Both the position numbers and the translations under genes were made by a program. Shown here piece after piece: positions 26,422 through 36,093 of a stretch of DNA of 64,000 bases. The DNA comes from Sphingobium sp. CR2-8. Lineage in GTDB: Bacteria; Pseudomonadota; Alphaproteobacteria; Sphingomonadales; Sphingomonadaceae. The stretch is taken from contig NZ_JAYKZY010000002.1 of NCBI RefSeq assembly GCF_035818615.1, positions 994,501 through 1,058,500 on the forward strand. Direction: 5' to 3'. Below the pieces are notes generated by a model, which worked only from the letters and a program-made list of their open reading frames with translations, did not search any database and was not told where the DNA came from. Position 1 is the first letter of the stretch; every line of letters begins with the position of its first letter.

Positions 26422-28464
26422 ATGAAGACTTTTCTGCTCGCTGCGGTCGGTGCGATGGCTCTGGCCGCTACGCCCGCGCTCGCCCGTCCGTTCACGCCCG
26501 CCGACATGGTGGCGCTGGACCGCATCGCCGCGCCTGCGGTATCGCCCGACGGCCAATGGCTGGCCTATCAGCAGCGCAGCACCGACCTGGCGGGGAACAA
26601 GGGTCGGATGGACCTCTATCTGCTGAACATCGGCAAGGCGGGGCAGGCGCCGCGCCTGATCGCGTCGAAGCCAGACAAGAATGAAACAGCGCCAGTCTTT
26701 TCGCCCGATGGATCGGCGCTCTATTTCCTGTCGAACGCCAGCGGCGACGATCAATTATGGCGCGTGGCGATCGGCGGCGGCGAACCGGTGCAGATCAGCA
26801 AGGCGCCCGGCGGCATTTCCGGCTTCCTGCTCAGCCCCGACGGGACGAAGGTCGCGCTATGGGCCGATCGCCCGGTGGGGGCGAAGACGATCGATGACGT
26901 GAAGCCCGACGCGCCCAAGGACGCGGGGTCCGCGCGCGTGTACGACCAGATGTTCGTGCGCCACTGGGACACATGGAGCGACGGTCAGCGATCGCAGATC
27001 TTCGTGATGCCAGTCGCGGGCGGCCCTGCCGTGTCGGTGATGGGCGGTCTGGTCGGCGACAGCCCGTCCAAGCCGTTCGGTGGCGGCGAAGAAATAAGCT
27101 GGAGCAAGGATGGCAGCACGCTGTTCTTCGCGCTGCGCGAGGCCGGACGGATCGAGCCGTTGTCGACCAACCTCGATATCTTTTCGGTTCCGGCGGACGG
27201 CAGCGCCGCGCCCACCAACCTGACCAAGGCGAACGAAGCGACCGATACGTTGCCCACCGTGTCGCCCGACGGCCGATGGCTGGCCTATGTGGCGATGCAG
27301 CGGCCGGGCTATGAAGCCGACCGCCAGGTGCTGATGCTGCGCAACGTCGCGACCGGCGCGACGAAGGCGCTGACGGAGGGATGGGATCGATCCGTCGCGT
27401 CGATCGCCTGGGAAGCCAATGGCAAGGGGCTGCTCGTCACCGCGAACGACGTGCTCGACAATCCGGTGTTCCGCGTCGATGCCGCGTCGGGCAAACTGAC
27501 CCGGCTGACGCAGAAGGGGCATGCGGGTAGCGTCGTGCCGCTGCCCAAAGGCGGCTTCGTCTATGCGATGGACAGTATCCAGTCGCCTGCCGATTTCTGG
27601 AAAATGCCCGCTAAAGGCAAGCCCGTCCGCCTGACGCAAGTCAACGCGGCCAAGCTGGCGGGGGTCGATGACGTGTCGGTCGAAAGGTTCAGCTTCAAGG
27701 GCGCGAATGGCGACACCGTCTGGGGGCAGATCGTCAAGCCGCTGAACCCCTCGGCATCAGGCACGCGCGCCAAGTTGCCGGTCGCTTTCCTGGTCCATGG
27801 CGGGCCGCAGGGCAGCTTCAATGATTCATGGTCCTATCGCTGGAATCCCAAGGCGTTCGCGGCCCATGGCTATGCCGCGGTGATCGTCGATTTCCATGGC
27901 TCCACCGGATATGGGCAGGCCTTCACCGACGCCATCAACAAGGATTGGGGCGGCAAGCCGTTGGAAGACCTGAAACTGGGACTGGCCGCAGCGGCAGCGA
28001 AGGATGCGGATATCGATGTCGGCAACGCCTGCGCGCTGGGTGCCAGCTATGGCGGCTATATGATGAACTGGATCGCGGGGCAGTGGCCCGACGGCTTCAA
28101 ATGCCTGGTCCAGCATGACGGCGTGTTCGACGCCCGCGCCATGGCCTATGAGACCGAGGAATTGTGGTTCGACGAATGGGAACATGGCGGCCCCTATTAT
28201 GAGAAGCCGGAAGAATATGAGAAGTGGAACCCGGTCAATCATGTCGCCGCCTGGAAGACGCCGATGCTGGTGGTGACGGGCGAGAAGGATTTCCGCATTC
28301 CCTACACGCAAGGGCTGGCCGCCTTCACCGCGCTCCAGCGGCGCGGCGTACCGTCCAAGCTGCTGGTCTTCCCCGACGAGAATCACTGGGTTTTGAAGCC
28401 TAAAAACTCGCTGCAATGGTATGGCGAGGCGCTGGGCTGGCTGGACAAGTGGACGGCCAAGTAA
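26422..28464 (+). CDS. S9-family prolyl-oligopeptidase-like serine peptidase
   Basis: A 680-residue exported peptidase. The signal peptide ends ATPALA. The N-terminal half is a WD40-like propeller with repeated SPDGQWLAY, SPDGSALYFLS and SPDGRWLAYVAM units; the C-terminal alpha/beta hydrolase domain has FLVHGGPQGS, nucleophile GASYGGYMMNW (Ser), GEKDFRIPY (Asp) and ENHWVL (His). It probably trims peptides in the periplasm. ATG 26422 is chosen for the signal peptide; the longer frame adds an unlikely basic leader. Confidence 0.92.
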   Translation: MKTFLLAAVGAMALAATPALARPFTPADMVALDRIAAPAVSPDGQWLAYQQRSTDLAGNKGRMDLYLLNIGKAGQAPRLIASKPDKNETAPVFSPDGSALYFLSNASGDDQLWRVAIGGGEPVQISKAPGGISGFLLSPDGTKVALWADRPVGAKTIDDVKPDAPKDAGSARVYDQMFVRHWDTWSDGQRSQIFVMPVAGGPAVSVMGGLVGDSPSKPFGGGEEISWSKDGSTLFFALREAGRIEPLSTNLDIFSVPADGSAAPTNLTKANEATDTLPTVSPDGRWLAYVAMQRPGYEADRQVLMLRNVATGATKALTEGWDRSVASIAWEANGKGLLVTANDVLDNPVFRVDAASGKLTRLTQKGHAGSVVPLPKGGFVYAMDSIQSPADFWKMPAKGKPVRLTQVNAAKLAGVDDVSVERFSFKGANGDTVWGQIVKPLNPSASGTRAKLPVAFLVHGGPQGSFNDSWSYRWNPKAFAAHGYAAVIVDFHGSTGYGQAFTDAINKDWGGKPLEDLKLGLAAAAAKDADIDVGNACALGASYGGYMMNWIAGQWPDGFKCLVQHDGVFDARAMAYETEELWFDEWEHGGPYYEKPEEYEKWNPVNHVAAWKTPMLVVTGEKDFRIPYTQGLAAFTALQRRGVPSKLLVFPDENHWVLKPKNSLQWYGEALGWLDKWTAK

Positions 28465-28481
28465 AAGCGCTGGAACCTGAA

Positions 28482-28507
28482 GGGAAGGCGCATTACAGCG
28501 CCTTCCC
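28482..28507 (+). promoter_or_regulatory. Perfect 10-bp hairpin ending at the valS start codon
   Basis: GGGAAGGCGC (28482-28491) and GCGCCTTCCC (28498-28507) with a 6-base loop; the ATG of valS is the next base. The only SD-like purine run is inside the left arm. It lacks a T-run, so a terminator role for the S9 gene is doubtful. Confidence 0.6.
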
Positions 28508-31450
28508 ATGACCGAATTGCCCAAAACTTTCGACCCCGCCGATATCGAATCCCGCTGGTACGCCCATTGGGAAGCCAATGGCTTGTTCCGCCCGGAACGG
28601 CCGGACGCGACGCCCTTCACGATCGTCAATCCACCGCCGAACGTGACCGGCAGCCTGCATATCGGCCATGCGCTCGACAATACGTTGCAGGATATCGTGA
28701 TCCGCTACGAGCGGCTGCGCGGCAAGGATGCGCTGTGGGTGGTCGGCACCGACCATGCGGGCATCGCGACGCAGATGGTGGTCGAGCGGCAGTTGAACGC
28801 CAAGCAGCAGAAGCGCACCGACTTCACCCGCGATGAATTCGTCGCGAAGGTGTGGGAATGGAAGGCGGAGAGCGGCGGCACCATCACCGGCCAGTTGCGC
28901 CGTCTGGGCTGTTCCATGGACTGGGCGAACGAACGCTTCACCATGGACGAGGGCTTTTCCAAGGCGGTCGTCAAGACCTTCGTGGAACTGCACAAGCGCG
29001 GCCTGCTCTATCGCGACAAGCGGCTGGTGAACTGGGACCCGCATTTCCGCTCCGCCATTTCGGACCTGGAGGTCGAGACGGTCGAGACGAAGGGCGGCTT
29101 CTGGCGCTTCCGCTATCCGCTGGCAGATGGCGTGACGCTGGCCGATGGCAGCGACCATATCGTCGTTGCGACGACCCGGCCCGAGACGATGCTGGCCGAC
29201 ATGGCGGTGGCGGTGCATCCCGACGACGAGCGCTACAAGGATGTCATCGGCAAGGATATCCTCCAGCCGATCACCGGTCGGCGTTTTGCTATCGTCGCCG
29301 ACGAACATGCCGATCCGGCACTGGGATCGGGCGCGGTCAAGATCACGCCGGGGCATGATTTCAACGACTTCGACGTGGGCAAGCGGGCGGGGTTCAAGGC
29401 CGGCGACATGCTCAACATGTTCGATGCTGACGCCAATGTCGTCCAGACCGCCGACGGGCTGATCCCCGATCGCTTTCTGGGGCTGCACCGCTTCAAGCGC
29501 GATGGCGTGGACGGCGCGCGTGAGGCCGTGGTCGAGGAGATGAAGGCGCTTGGTTTCCTCGTGCCCCATATCACCAAGGACAAGGAAGGCGAGGAAGTCT
29601 CGGCCGATTTCGAGCCGCGCACGATCCAGACGCCGTTCGGGGATCGCTCCAATGTGGTCATCGAACCCTGGCTGACCGATCAGTGGTATGTGGACGCCGA
29701 AAAGCTGGCGGTCGCGCCGATGCAGGCGGTCCGCGACGGCGCGATCGAGATCGTGCCCAAGACGTGGGAAAAGACCTTCTTCAACTGGATGGAGAATATC
29801 CAGCCCTGGTGCGTGTCGCGCCAGCTTTGGTGGGGGCATCAGATCCCGGCGTGGTTTGGTTTCCCAATTTGGGGGGCACACTTCCCCAAGCTACAAACTG
29901 ATAGAATTGGTGATCCTTCGTCGGCGTTGCCGACCTTTGTTGCGGAAAGTGATGATGCTGTCATTGCGAAGGCAGAAGCATTTTATCGTGAGCATTGGGA
30001 TTTAGAAGGAAAAGCGTTTTCTGTTGTCATTGGCGACGAAGCCGGACTGAATGTTGACGGCGATAGCGTGACGGCGATGATCCGCCGCGATCCCGATGTC
30101 CTCGACACCTGGTTCTCGTCCGCGCTCTGGCCGTTCGGCACGCTGGGCTGGCCCGAAGACGAAACCACCGTTCGCCCTGAGCTTGTCGAAGGGCCACACT
30201 TCTCTTCGGAAGAAAAGGACGGGGCTTCGACAGGCTCAGCCCGAATGGGTCAGAGCCTATTGCAACGCCATTACCCCAATGACCTGCTGATCAGCGGCTT
30301 CGACATTCTGTTTTTCTGGGACGCGCGGATGGCGATGCAGGGGATGGAGTTCATGGGCGAAGTCCCGTGGCGCAAACTCTATCTGCACGGTCTGGTCCGC
30401 GCGGCGGATGGGCAGAAAATGTCCAAGTCCAAGGGCAATGTGGTCGATCCGCTGGGCCTGATCGACAGGTTCGGCGCGGATGCGTTGCGCTTCTTCATGG
30501 CGGCGATGGAGAGCCAGGGCCGCGACGTGAAGATGGATGAGAAGCGGGTCGAGGGATACCGCAACTTCGCGACGAAGCTGTGGAACGCCGCGCGCTTCCT
30601 CCAGTCGAACGGCGTCACCGCGTCTACCAGCCATGAAGCGCCCCACGCCACCCTGCCGGTCAACCGCTGGATCATCGCGGAGACGGTCGCAACCGTGCAG
30701 GCGATCGACACGGCTTTGGCTGACCTCCGCTTCGATGCGGCCGCCAACGCCATCTATCATTTCGTCTGGGACCAGTTTTGCGACTGGTATATCGAATTGA
30801 CCAAGGGTGCGATGGACGACGAGACGCGCGCCGTTGCGGGCTGGGCGTTCGACCAGATTTTGGTGATGCTCCACCCGTTCATGCCGTTCATAACCGAAGA
30901 GTTATGGCACCTTACCGGCGAGCGTGCGAACGCCCTGATCGTCGCGCAATGGCCGCAGGCGCTTGCGGCGGTGGACACGGACGCGCAGGCGGAGATCGAC
31001 TGGCTGATCCGCCTCGTCAGCGCGATCCGGACCGCGCGCACCGAACTCAATGTGCCGCCCGGCGCGAAGCTGCCGATGGTGGTGCGCGATGGATCGGAAG
31101 AGACGCATCGTCGGCTCGATCGCCAGGGCGTGGCGCTGGCGCGGCTTGGTCGCGTGGAAAGCCTGACCTTTGGCGAACCACCGGCGGGCGGCGCGGCGCA
31201 GATCGTGGTGGACGAAGCGACCTTCATCCTGCCGCTGGAAGGTGTGATCGACATCGCGGCGGAAAAGACCCGCCTTGCCAAGGCGCTGGCCGCCGCAGAG
31301 AAGGAGCGGGATGGCCTTGGCGGACGCCTGTCCAACCCCAGCTTCGTCGAGAAGGCCAAGCCCGAAGCCGTCGTCAAGGCGCGTGAAGATCATGCCGAGA
31401 AGACGGCGGAAGCGGAACGGTTGAAGGCGGCGCTGGATCGGCTGGGCTAG
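28508..31450 (+). CDS. valS: Valyl-tRNA synthetase with an in-frame palindromic repeat insertion
   Basis: A 980-residue class I synthetase charging tRNA-Val. HIGH motif in [28 protein letters not shown], editing-domain [49 protein letters not shown] (KMSKS) and a C-terminal coiled coil from about residue 915. Residues 554-581, between LGWPEDETT and LLQRHYPND, are the translation of a sphingomonad palindromic repeat (30168-30250), extra relative to usual ValRS. The preceding stretch (nt about 29862-30065) uses mostly A/T-ending codons, unlike its neighbours. Confidence 0.95.
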   Translation: MTELPKTFDPADIESRWYAHWEANGLFRPERPDATPFTIVNPPPNVTGSLHIGHALDNTLQDIVIRYERLRGKDALWVVGTDHAGIATQMVVERQLNAKQQKRTDFTRDEFVAKVWEWKAESGGTITGQLRRLGCSMDWANERFTMDEGFSKAVVKTFVELHKRGLLYRDKRLVNWDPHFRSAISDLEVETVETKGGFWRFRYPLADGVTLADGSDHIVVATTRPETMLADMAVAVHPDDERYKDVIGKDILQPITGRRFAIVADEHADPALGSGAVKITPGHDFNDFDVGKRAGFKAGDMLNMFDADANVVQTADGLIPDRFLGLHRFKRDGVDGAREAVVEEMKALGFLVPHITKDKEGEEVSADFEPRTIQTPFGDRSNVVIEPWLTDQWYVDAEKLAVAPMQAVRDGAIEIVPKTWEKTFFNWMENIQPWCVSRQLWWGHQIPAWFGFPIWGAHFPKLQTDRIGDPSSALPTFVAESDDAVIAKAEAFYREHWDLEGKAFSVVIGDEAGLNVDGDSVTAMIRRDPDVLDTWFSSALWPFGTLGWPEDETTVRPELVEGPHFSSEEKDGASTGSARMGQSLLQRHYPNDLLISGFDILFFWDARMAMQGMEFMGEVPWRKLYLHGLVRAADGQKMSKSKGNVVDPLGLIDRFGADALRFFMAAMESQGRDVKMDEKRVEGYRNFATKLWNAARFLQSNGVTASTSHEAPHATLPVNRWIIAETVATVQAIDTALADLRFDAAANAIYHFVWDQFCDWYIELTKGAMDDETRAVAGWAFDQILVMLHPFMPFITEELWHLTGERANALIVAQWPQALAAVDTDAQAEIDWLIRLVSAIRTARTELNVPPGAKLPMVVRDGSEETHRRLDRQGVALARLGRVESLTFGEPPAGGAAQIVVDEATFILPLEGVIDIAAEKTRLAKALAAAEKERDGLGGRLSNPSFVEKAKPEAVVKAREDHAEKTAEAERLKAALDRLG
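30168..30250. repeat. Palindromic repeat inside valS
   Basis: Imperfect inverted arms at 30168-30195 and 30221-30250 sharing CTTCGACAAGCTCAG-like cores, with a 25-base loop. Same family as 31474-31589. The element length keeps the valS frame open. Confidence 0.8.
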
Positions 31451-31473
31451 ATTTTTCGGAAATAAGCAAAAAT

Positions 31474-31589
31474 CCGTTCGGGCTGAGCTTGTCGAAGCCT
31501 TCTTCTTGTTGAAGAAGGAAGGCCCCCTTCGACTGACTGCTTGCAGCAGTCGCTCAGGACAGGCTTCGACAGGCTCAGGGCGAACGGGG
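31474..31589. repeat. Multi-stem palindromic repeat after valS
   Basis: Outer arms 31474-31499 and 31562-31589 (CTTCGACAGGCTCAG-type core) enclose two further hairpins: CCTTCTTC-TTGTT-GAAGAAGG near 31498-31518 and ACTGCT-TGC-AGCAGT near 31536-31550. It fills most of the valS-MATE spacer. Confidence 0.8.
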
Positions 31590-31634
31590 CATGGGGCTAT
31601 TCCACAAGCCTGACACAGGGGAAGAGGCAGGCCG

Positions 31635-33086
31635 ATGGCAGCAAGCAGACCAGGCGCGAAAGACCTGACGCAGGGACCGATTGCCGCGACCCTGCTGCTA
31701 TTCGCCATTCCCACGCTGGCGTCCAATATCCTCCAGTCGCTCAACGGATCGATCAACGCGATCTGGGTCGGCCGCTTTCTGGGTGCGCAGGCGCTGGCGG
31801 CGACGGCGAACGCCAATATCATCATGTTCCTGATGTTTTCGGTCGTGTTCGGATTTGGCATGGCGTCCACCGTGGTCATCGCCCAATCGGTCGGCGCGCG
31901 CGATCTGGACGCGGCGCGGCGCGCCTTCGGATCGGCGGTCGGCTTCTGTTCGATCCTGGGGCTGGGGGTCGCGATCACGGGCTGGATCGGCGCGCCCGCG
32001 CTGCTGCGGCTGCTGGCGACGCCAGTCGAGGCGTTCGACCTGGCGCTGGTCTATCTGCGCGTCATCTTTTTCGCGATGCCCGCCACCCTGTTGGTCGTCA
32101 TGATCATGATGGGGCTGCGCGGCGCGGGGGACGCGAAGACGCCGTTGATCTTCATGATCGCCAGCGTCGCCATCGACCTGGTGCTCAATCCGGTGTTGAT
32201 CCTGGGGCTGGGACCGGTTCCGGCGTTCGGCATCGCCGGATCGGCGGCGGCCACGGCGGCGGCGGGCATCATCAGCCTGATCGGCGTCATCGCCTATATC
32301 TATGCCAAGGATCTGCCGCTGCGGCTGCGGGGGGCGGAGTTGCGCTATCTGCGACCCAGTGTCGACCAGTTGCGCGTCCTGTTCGCCAAGGGGCTGCCCA
32401 TGGGGTTGCAGATGATCGTCATGTCGGCGTCCGGCCTGGTGATGATCGGGCTGGTCAATCGGGAAGGGCTGATGGTGACGGCGGCCTATGGCGCGGCGCA
32501 GCAGATATGGACCTATCTTCAGATGCCCGCGATGGCGATGGGCGCGGCGGTCAGCGCCATGGCGGCGCAGAATATCGGGGCAGGGCGCTGGGACCGGATC
32601 AGCCGTATCACCCGCTACGGCATCTTCTATCTGCTGGCGATCACCGGGGCGATGATCGCGATCATCCTGCTGTTCCACAACGGGTTGCTGTCGCTGTTCC
32701 TGGGCAGCAACAGCGAAGCGATCGCGGCGGCGTGGAACATGCAATTGCTGGCGTCGTGGAGTTTCATGATGTTCGGCTGCACGATGATCCTGTTCGGCGT
32801 CATGCGCGCCAATGGCGTGGTGATGGCGCCGCTGCTGATCCTCTGCTTCACGCTGTTCGGCGTGCGGCTCGGCTTTTACGAACTGGCTTATCCGATCCTG
32901 GGTGCGGACGCGCTGTGGCTGAGTTTTCCGGCGGGGTCGGTCGTGTCGCTGTCGCTGGCATGGGTCGTCTATGCGCGTGGCGGCTGGCGCAAGACGCGGC
33001 TGCTGGTGCCGTTGCATGAGGAACAGTGCCGCGAGACGGCCAATAGCGACGCGGAACCGGCCGGGCGCATCGCGCCAGTCGGTTGA
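31635..33086 (+). CDS. MATE-family efflux transporter
   Basis: A 483-residue inner-membrane protein with 12 predicted helices in two similar halves. Seen are the N-terminal LLLFAIPTLASNILQSLNGS, VFGFGMASTVVIAQSVGARD and the second-half LPMGLQMIVMSASGLVMIGL plus MGAAVSAMAAQNIGAGR. MATE pumps use a Na+ or H+ gradient to expel cationic drugs or metabolites. GAGGCAGG-like ribosome site before ATG 31635. The substrate is not predictable. Confidence 0.92.
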   Translation: MAASRPGAKDLTQGPIAATLLLFAIPTLASNILQSLNGSINAIWVGRFLGAQALAATANANIIMFLMFSVVFGFGMASTVVIAQSVGARDLDAARRAFGSAVGFCSILGLGVAITGWIGAPALLRLLATPVEAFDLALVYLRVIFFAMPATLLVVMIMMGLRGAGDAKTPLIFMIASVAIDLVLNPVLILGLGPVPAFGIAGSAAATAAAGIISLIGVIAYIYAKDLPLRLRGAELRYLRPSVDQLRVLFAKGLPMGLQMIVMSASGLVMIGLVNREGLMVTAAYGAAQQIWTYLQMPAMAMGAAVSAMAAQNIGAGRWDRISRITRYGIFYLLAITGAMIAIILLFHNGLLSLFLGSNSEAIAAAWNMQLLASWSFMMFGCTMILFGVMRANGVVMAPLLILCFTLFGVRLGFYELAYPILGADALWLSFPAGSVVSLSLAWVVYARGGWRKTRLLVPLHEEQCRETANSDAEPAGRIAPVG

Positions 33087-33095
33087 GGACTCGGT

Positions 33096-34751
33096 CTACC
33101 GTCCCTGGTTGCGCCAGCGGGTAATGGTGCGATCCAATATGTCGGCTTCGCTGCCCGCCTGACGCCACAATTCGGTGAAGCTGGGGTCGCCCGACGCGGG
33201 GCGGCGATGTTCTTCCAGATTGTCGAGCGCGACGCGGATCGGCACCGCGACGCCCTCGCCGCAGATGATCGCCTCCCGATTGCGCAGCGCCGGAATGGAA
33301 TCGAGGAAACCGCGCGCGCCTTCGGGCATGGCGGCCCGCACGAAGGCCTGGTCGCGGTCGTTGTTGAGGCGCATCGAAATAATCGTGCCGCATTGCGACA
33401 ACACGCCTTCGGCCAGATCGGACGGGCGCTGAGTGATGAGGCCCAGCGAAATGCCGTATTTGCGACCTTCCTTCGCGATCCGCTCCAATATCTTGCGCAC
33501 CGCCTGGCCCGACCCGGTGGTCGTGTTGGGGATGTAGCGATGCGCTTCTTCGCACACCAGCAGGATGGGCCGCTGCGGCTCGTCACGCGCCCAGATGGCA
33601 TAGTCGAACACCAGCCGCGACAGCACCGACACCACGGTCGATGTGATGTCGGACGGCATGGCCGACACGTCGATGATGGAAATCGGCTTGCCATCGGACG
33701 GCAGACGGAAAATCTTGGCGAGGAAAGCCTGCATGGTGTCTGCGACCAGCATGCCCGAAAACATGAAGCTGTAGCGTGGGTCGGCCTTGATCTCGTCGAT
33801 CTTGGTTTTCAGGCGCATATAGGGCAGCGAATTGGTGCCCTTGTCGAGCTTCCCCATCTCATTCTGGAGGATGGTGGTGAGGTCGGACAATAGATAGGGG
33901 ATCGGCGAATCGACCGTCAGCCGACCAATGCTTTCAGCCAAGCGGTTTTTCGATCGGGCCGCCAGCAGGCATTTGGCGAGGATGTCGCTGTCCACCGTCC
34001 GTTCGGAGCCGGACGATGTGACGAACACCTCACAATGTTCCTCGAAATTCATCAGCCAATAGGGCAGGGCCAGATTGGTGACGTCGAACACCGCGCCATT
34101 GTCGGCAAAGGCTGCGCCATATTCGCCATGGGGATCGATCATGACGATATGGCCCTGCGGCGACAGGTCGCAGATGCGGTGCAGGATCAGTGCGGCGCTG
34201 GTCGACTTGCCGGTGCCGGTGGAGCCGAGCAGCGCGAAATGCTTGCCCAGCATCGAATCGACATAGAGCGCGGCGCGCGTATCGGTGGTGGGATAGACGG
34301 TGCCGATCTCCACATTCGCGCGATCGTCGGCCGCGTAGATCTGCTGCATATCCTGGCCGGATACCGGGAAGATGTCGGTGCCGGGCGTGGGATAGCGGGT
34401 GACGCCGCGGCGGAAGCGATGGATGCGCCCGGTTAGCGGCTCCTCGTCCCCTTCGCCCAAGAAATCGATGTCGGCGACGATGCCCTTGCTGGCCTGATCC
34501 AGCGTCAACGCCCGGACGCTGGCGACCAGCCAGCTATCGCCCACCCGCATCTTCACCTGGCTGCCGACCTGGCCCGCCATGGCGGTGCAGGGGTCCGCGT
34601 CATGCTCCAGCAGCGCCAGACGCTGGGCGTCGATCAGCACCTTGGAACTGGAGCCCGCGATCTGGAACACCATGCCCATCGACTGGATCGACGCGAGTTG
34701 CGCGGGTCCGGCGGCGGACGAGAATATGTGTGCTCCCGGCATATGGGTCAT
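33096..34751 (-). CDS. HerA-like ATP-binding protein (DUF87)
   Basis: A 551-residue cytosolic ATPase. The N-terminal beta-barrel (HAS-barrel-like) is followed by a FtsK/HerA motor domain: Walker A GSTGTGKSTSAALIL, PHGEYGAAF, Walker B ILLVCEEAHRYIP, and the sensor segment GLITQRPSDLAEGVLSQCGT with an arginine-rich end. HerA proteins often work in DNA end processing with NurA; no NurA-like nuclease or Sir2 partner is adjacent, so the role here is unassigned. It converges on the MATE gene. Confidence 0.88.
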   Translation of the reverse strand: MTHMPGAHIFSSAAGPAQLASIQSMGMVFQIAGSSSKVLIDAQRLALLEHDADPCTAMAGQVGSQVKMRVGDSWLVASVRALTLDQASKGIVADIDFLGEGDEEPLTGRIHRFRRGVTRYPTPGTDIFPVSGQDMQQIYAADDRANVEIGTVYPTTDTRAALYVDSMLGKHFALLGSTGTGKSTSAALILHRICDLSPQGHIVMIDPHGEYGAAFADNGAVFDVTNLALPYWLMNFEEHCEVFVTSSGSERTVDSDILAKCLLAARSKNRLAESIGRLTVDSPIPYLLSDLTTILQNEMGKLDKGTNSLPYMRLKTKIDEIKADPRYSFMFSGMLVADTMQAFLAKIFRLPSDGKPISIIDVSAMPSDITSTVVSVLSRLVFDYAIWARDEPQRPILLVCEEAHRYIPNTTTGSGQAVRKILERIAKEGRKYGISLGLITQRPSDLAEGVLSQCGTIISMRLNNDRDQAFVRAAMPEGARGFLDSIPALRNREAIICGEGVAVPIRVALDNLEEHRRPASGDPSFTELWRQAGSEADILDRTITRWRNQGR

Positions 34752-34771
34752 GAGCCTTTGACGTCCCTTCG

Positions 34772-34789
34772 ACCGGAAAGGCTTCCGGT
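34772..34789. promoter_or_regulatory. Palindrome upstream of the HerA-like gene
   Basis: ACCGGAA (34772-34778) and TTCCGGT (34783-34789), 4-base spacer, 21 bases before the HerA-like start, in the divergent region shared with the acyltransferase gene. Candidate operator; nothing identifies a binding protein. Confidence 0.35.
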
Positions 34790-34977
34790 TAACAGGCCGC
34801 TTCTAGGCAATAGAGGTAAATATTGGCTTATCTCGTCCTCGCGCACGGCCCGCACCAGATTGAAGCGGCAAAGTTAAGAGTCGCTGAGCCGGGGTCCGAT
34901 ATGGACCAGTCGAGCAGCGCAAAAGGAACATGGATTAATTTCGGGCATTAGAATGGGACAACATTCAGGATCGCCGT

Positions 34978-36093
34978 TTGCCCGAAATCCTAAAAATAGA
35001 TGGGGCGCGCCGCTCCGCCGCGATCGCGATAGCCAGGGTCATCTGCATCCTGGGCGTCGTCTATGTCCATGCCTGGACCGGGCTGAATGGCGAAGCCTTG
35101 AAGACGATGCGCGGCAGCGGGCAGGACAATCTGCGCTGGCTGCTGATGGAATTGTTCGGCCGCAGCGCCGTGCCGCTGCTGGGCGTGATCTCCGGATGGC
35201 TGGTGGCGACGTCGCAAGGCACCCGCGACTGGGGCAAGCATGTGCGGCGTAAGGCGCGCACGATATTGCTACCGATGGCGCTTTGGAACATCATCGCGAT
35301 CATTCTCGTGTCCGGCGCGGCCTGGCGGTTCGGGCTGTCCGCGCCCTTGCCGCAATCGGGCTGGTGGACGGTCAACGAAGTCCTGATCCTGACCCGCAAT
35401 CCCGACATTAACGTGCAGATGCCTTTCCTGCGCGACCTGTTCCTGTGCATGATAGCCGCGCCCCTGCTGGTGCGGCTGCCTGGCTGGTCGCTGGCGCTGA
35501 TCGCGGCGGTGGCGGCGGTCTGCCACATCTTCGGCCTGGGCCCGCCCGTCCTGATGCGCGCGTCGATCCTGGTTTTCTTCACGCTCGGGATATTGGCGCA
35601 GCGCGGCAATTGGGCGGAACGCGTGGCGAACCGCCCGATGCTGCTCGTTGCCGCCCCGTTCTTCCTGTTGATGGCGGCGCAACTCTATGCCGCCATTACG
35701 GTCGGTGACGATGCGTGGCCGCTGGGCCAGCGCGCTCTGGATATGGCGCTGCGTGTTGCCGCTGCTGGCGCTTTCTGGCGTCTGGCCTGGGCGCTGGCTG
35801 CCAGCCCCGCGCGCGCGGGGCTGTTGCGGATCGAACCCTATGCCTTCTTCCTGTTCAGCGCCCACCTGATCCTGATCTGGCTGTTCGGGCCTGTGCTGGG
35901 TGGGCTGTTCGGGAAGATGGGGTCGCCCTTCTACCCCTTCTACCTGATCCTCCAGCCGGTCATGGTGCTGGGCGTCGTGGTGCTGGTGGGCGCTACCCTA
36001 CGCCGGATCGCGCCGGGTGCGGCGGCGATCCTGAGCGGCGGACGATTGAAGAAGGCGGAGCCTCAGACCGTTTCGCGGCTCGCCACCGCCTGA
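34978..36093 (+). CDS. Acyltransferase family 3 membrane protein
   Basis: A 371-residue polytopic protein with about ten helices. The opening [20 protein letters not shown] carries the conserved His early in the first helix, and [20 protein letters not shown] is typical of acyltransferase-3 (OafA/NodX-like) enzymes that O-acetylate envelope sugars. No ATG is available at the family start; TTG 34978 fits best with weak AGGA upstream. It overlaps the convergent LLM gene by 31 bases. Acceptor sugar unknown. Confidence 0.85.
   Translation: MPEILKIDGARRSAAIAIARVICILGVVYVHAWTGLNGEALKTMRGSGQDNLRWLLMELFGRSAVPLLGVISGWLVATSQGTRDWGKHVRRKARTILLPMALWNIIAIILVSGAAWRFGLSAPLPQSGWWTVNEVLILTRNPDINVQMPFLRDLFLCMIAAPLLVRLPGWSLALIAAVAAVCHIFGLGPPVLMRASILVFFTLGILAQRGNWAERVANRPMLLVAAPFFLLMAAQLYAAITVGDDAWPLGQRALDMALRVAAAGAFWRLAWALAASPARAGLLRIEPYAFFLFSAHLILIWLFGPVLGGLFGKMGSPFYPFYLILQPVMVLGVVVLVGATLRRIAPGAAAILSGGRLKKAEPQTVSRLATA

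Noticed and set aside
28493..29881. 462-residue minus-strand frame opposite valS
   Set aside because: Antisense shadow of valS with no ribosome site or known domain.
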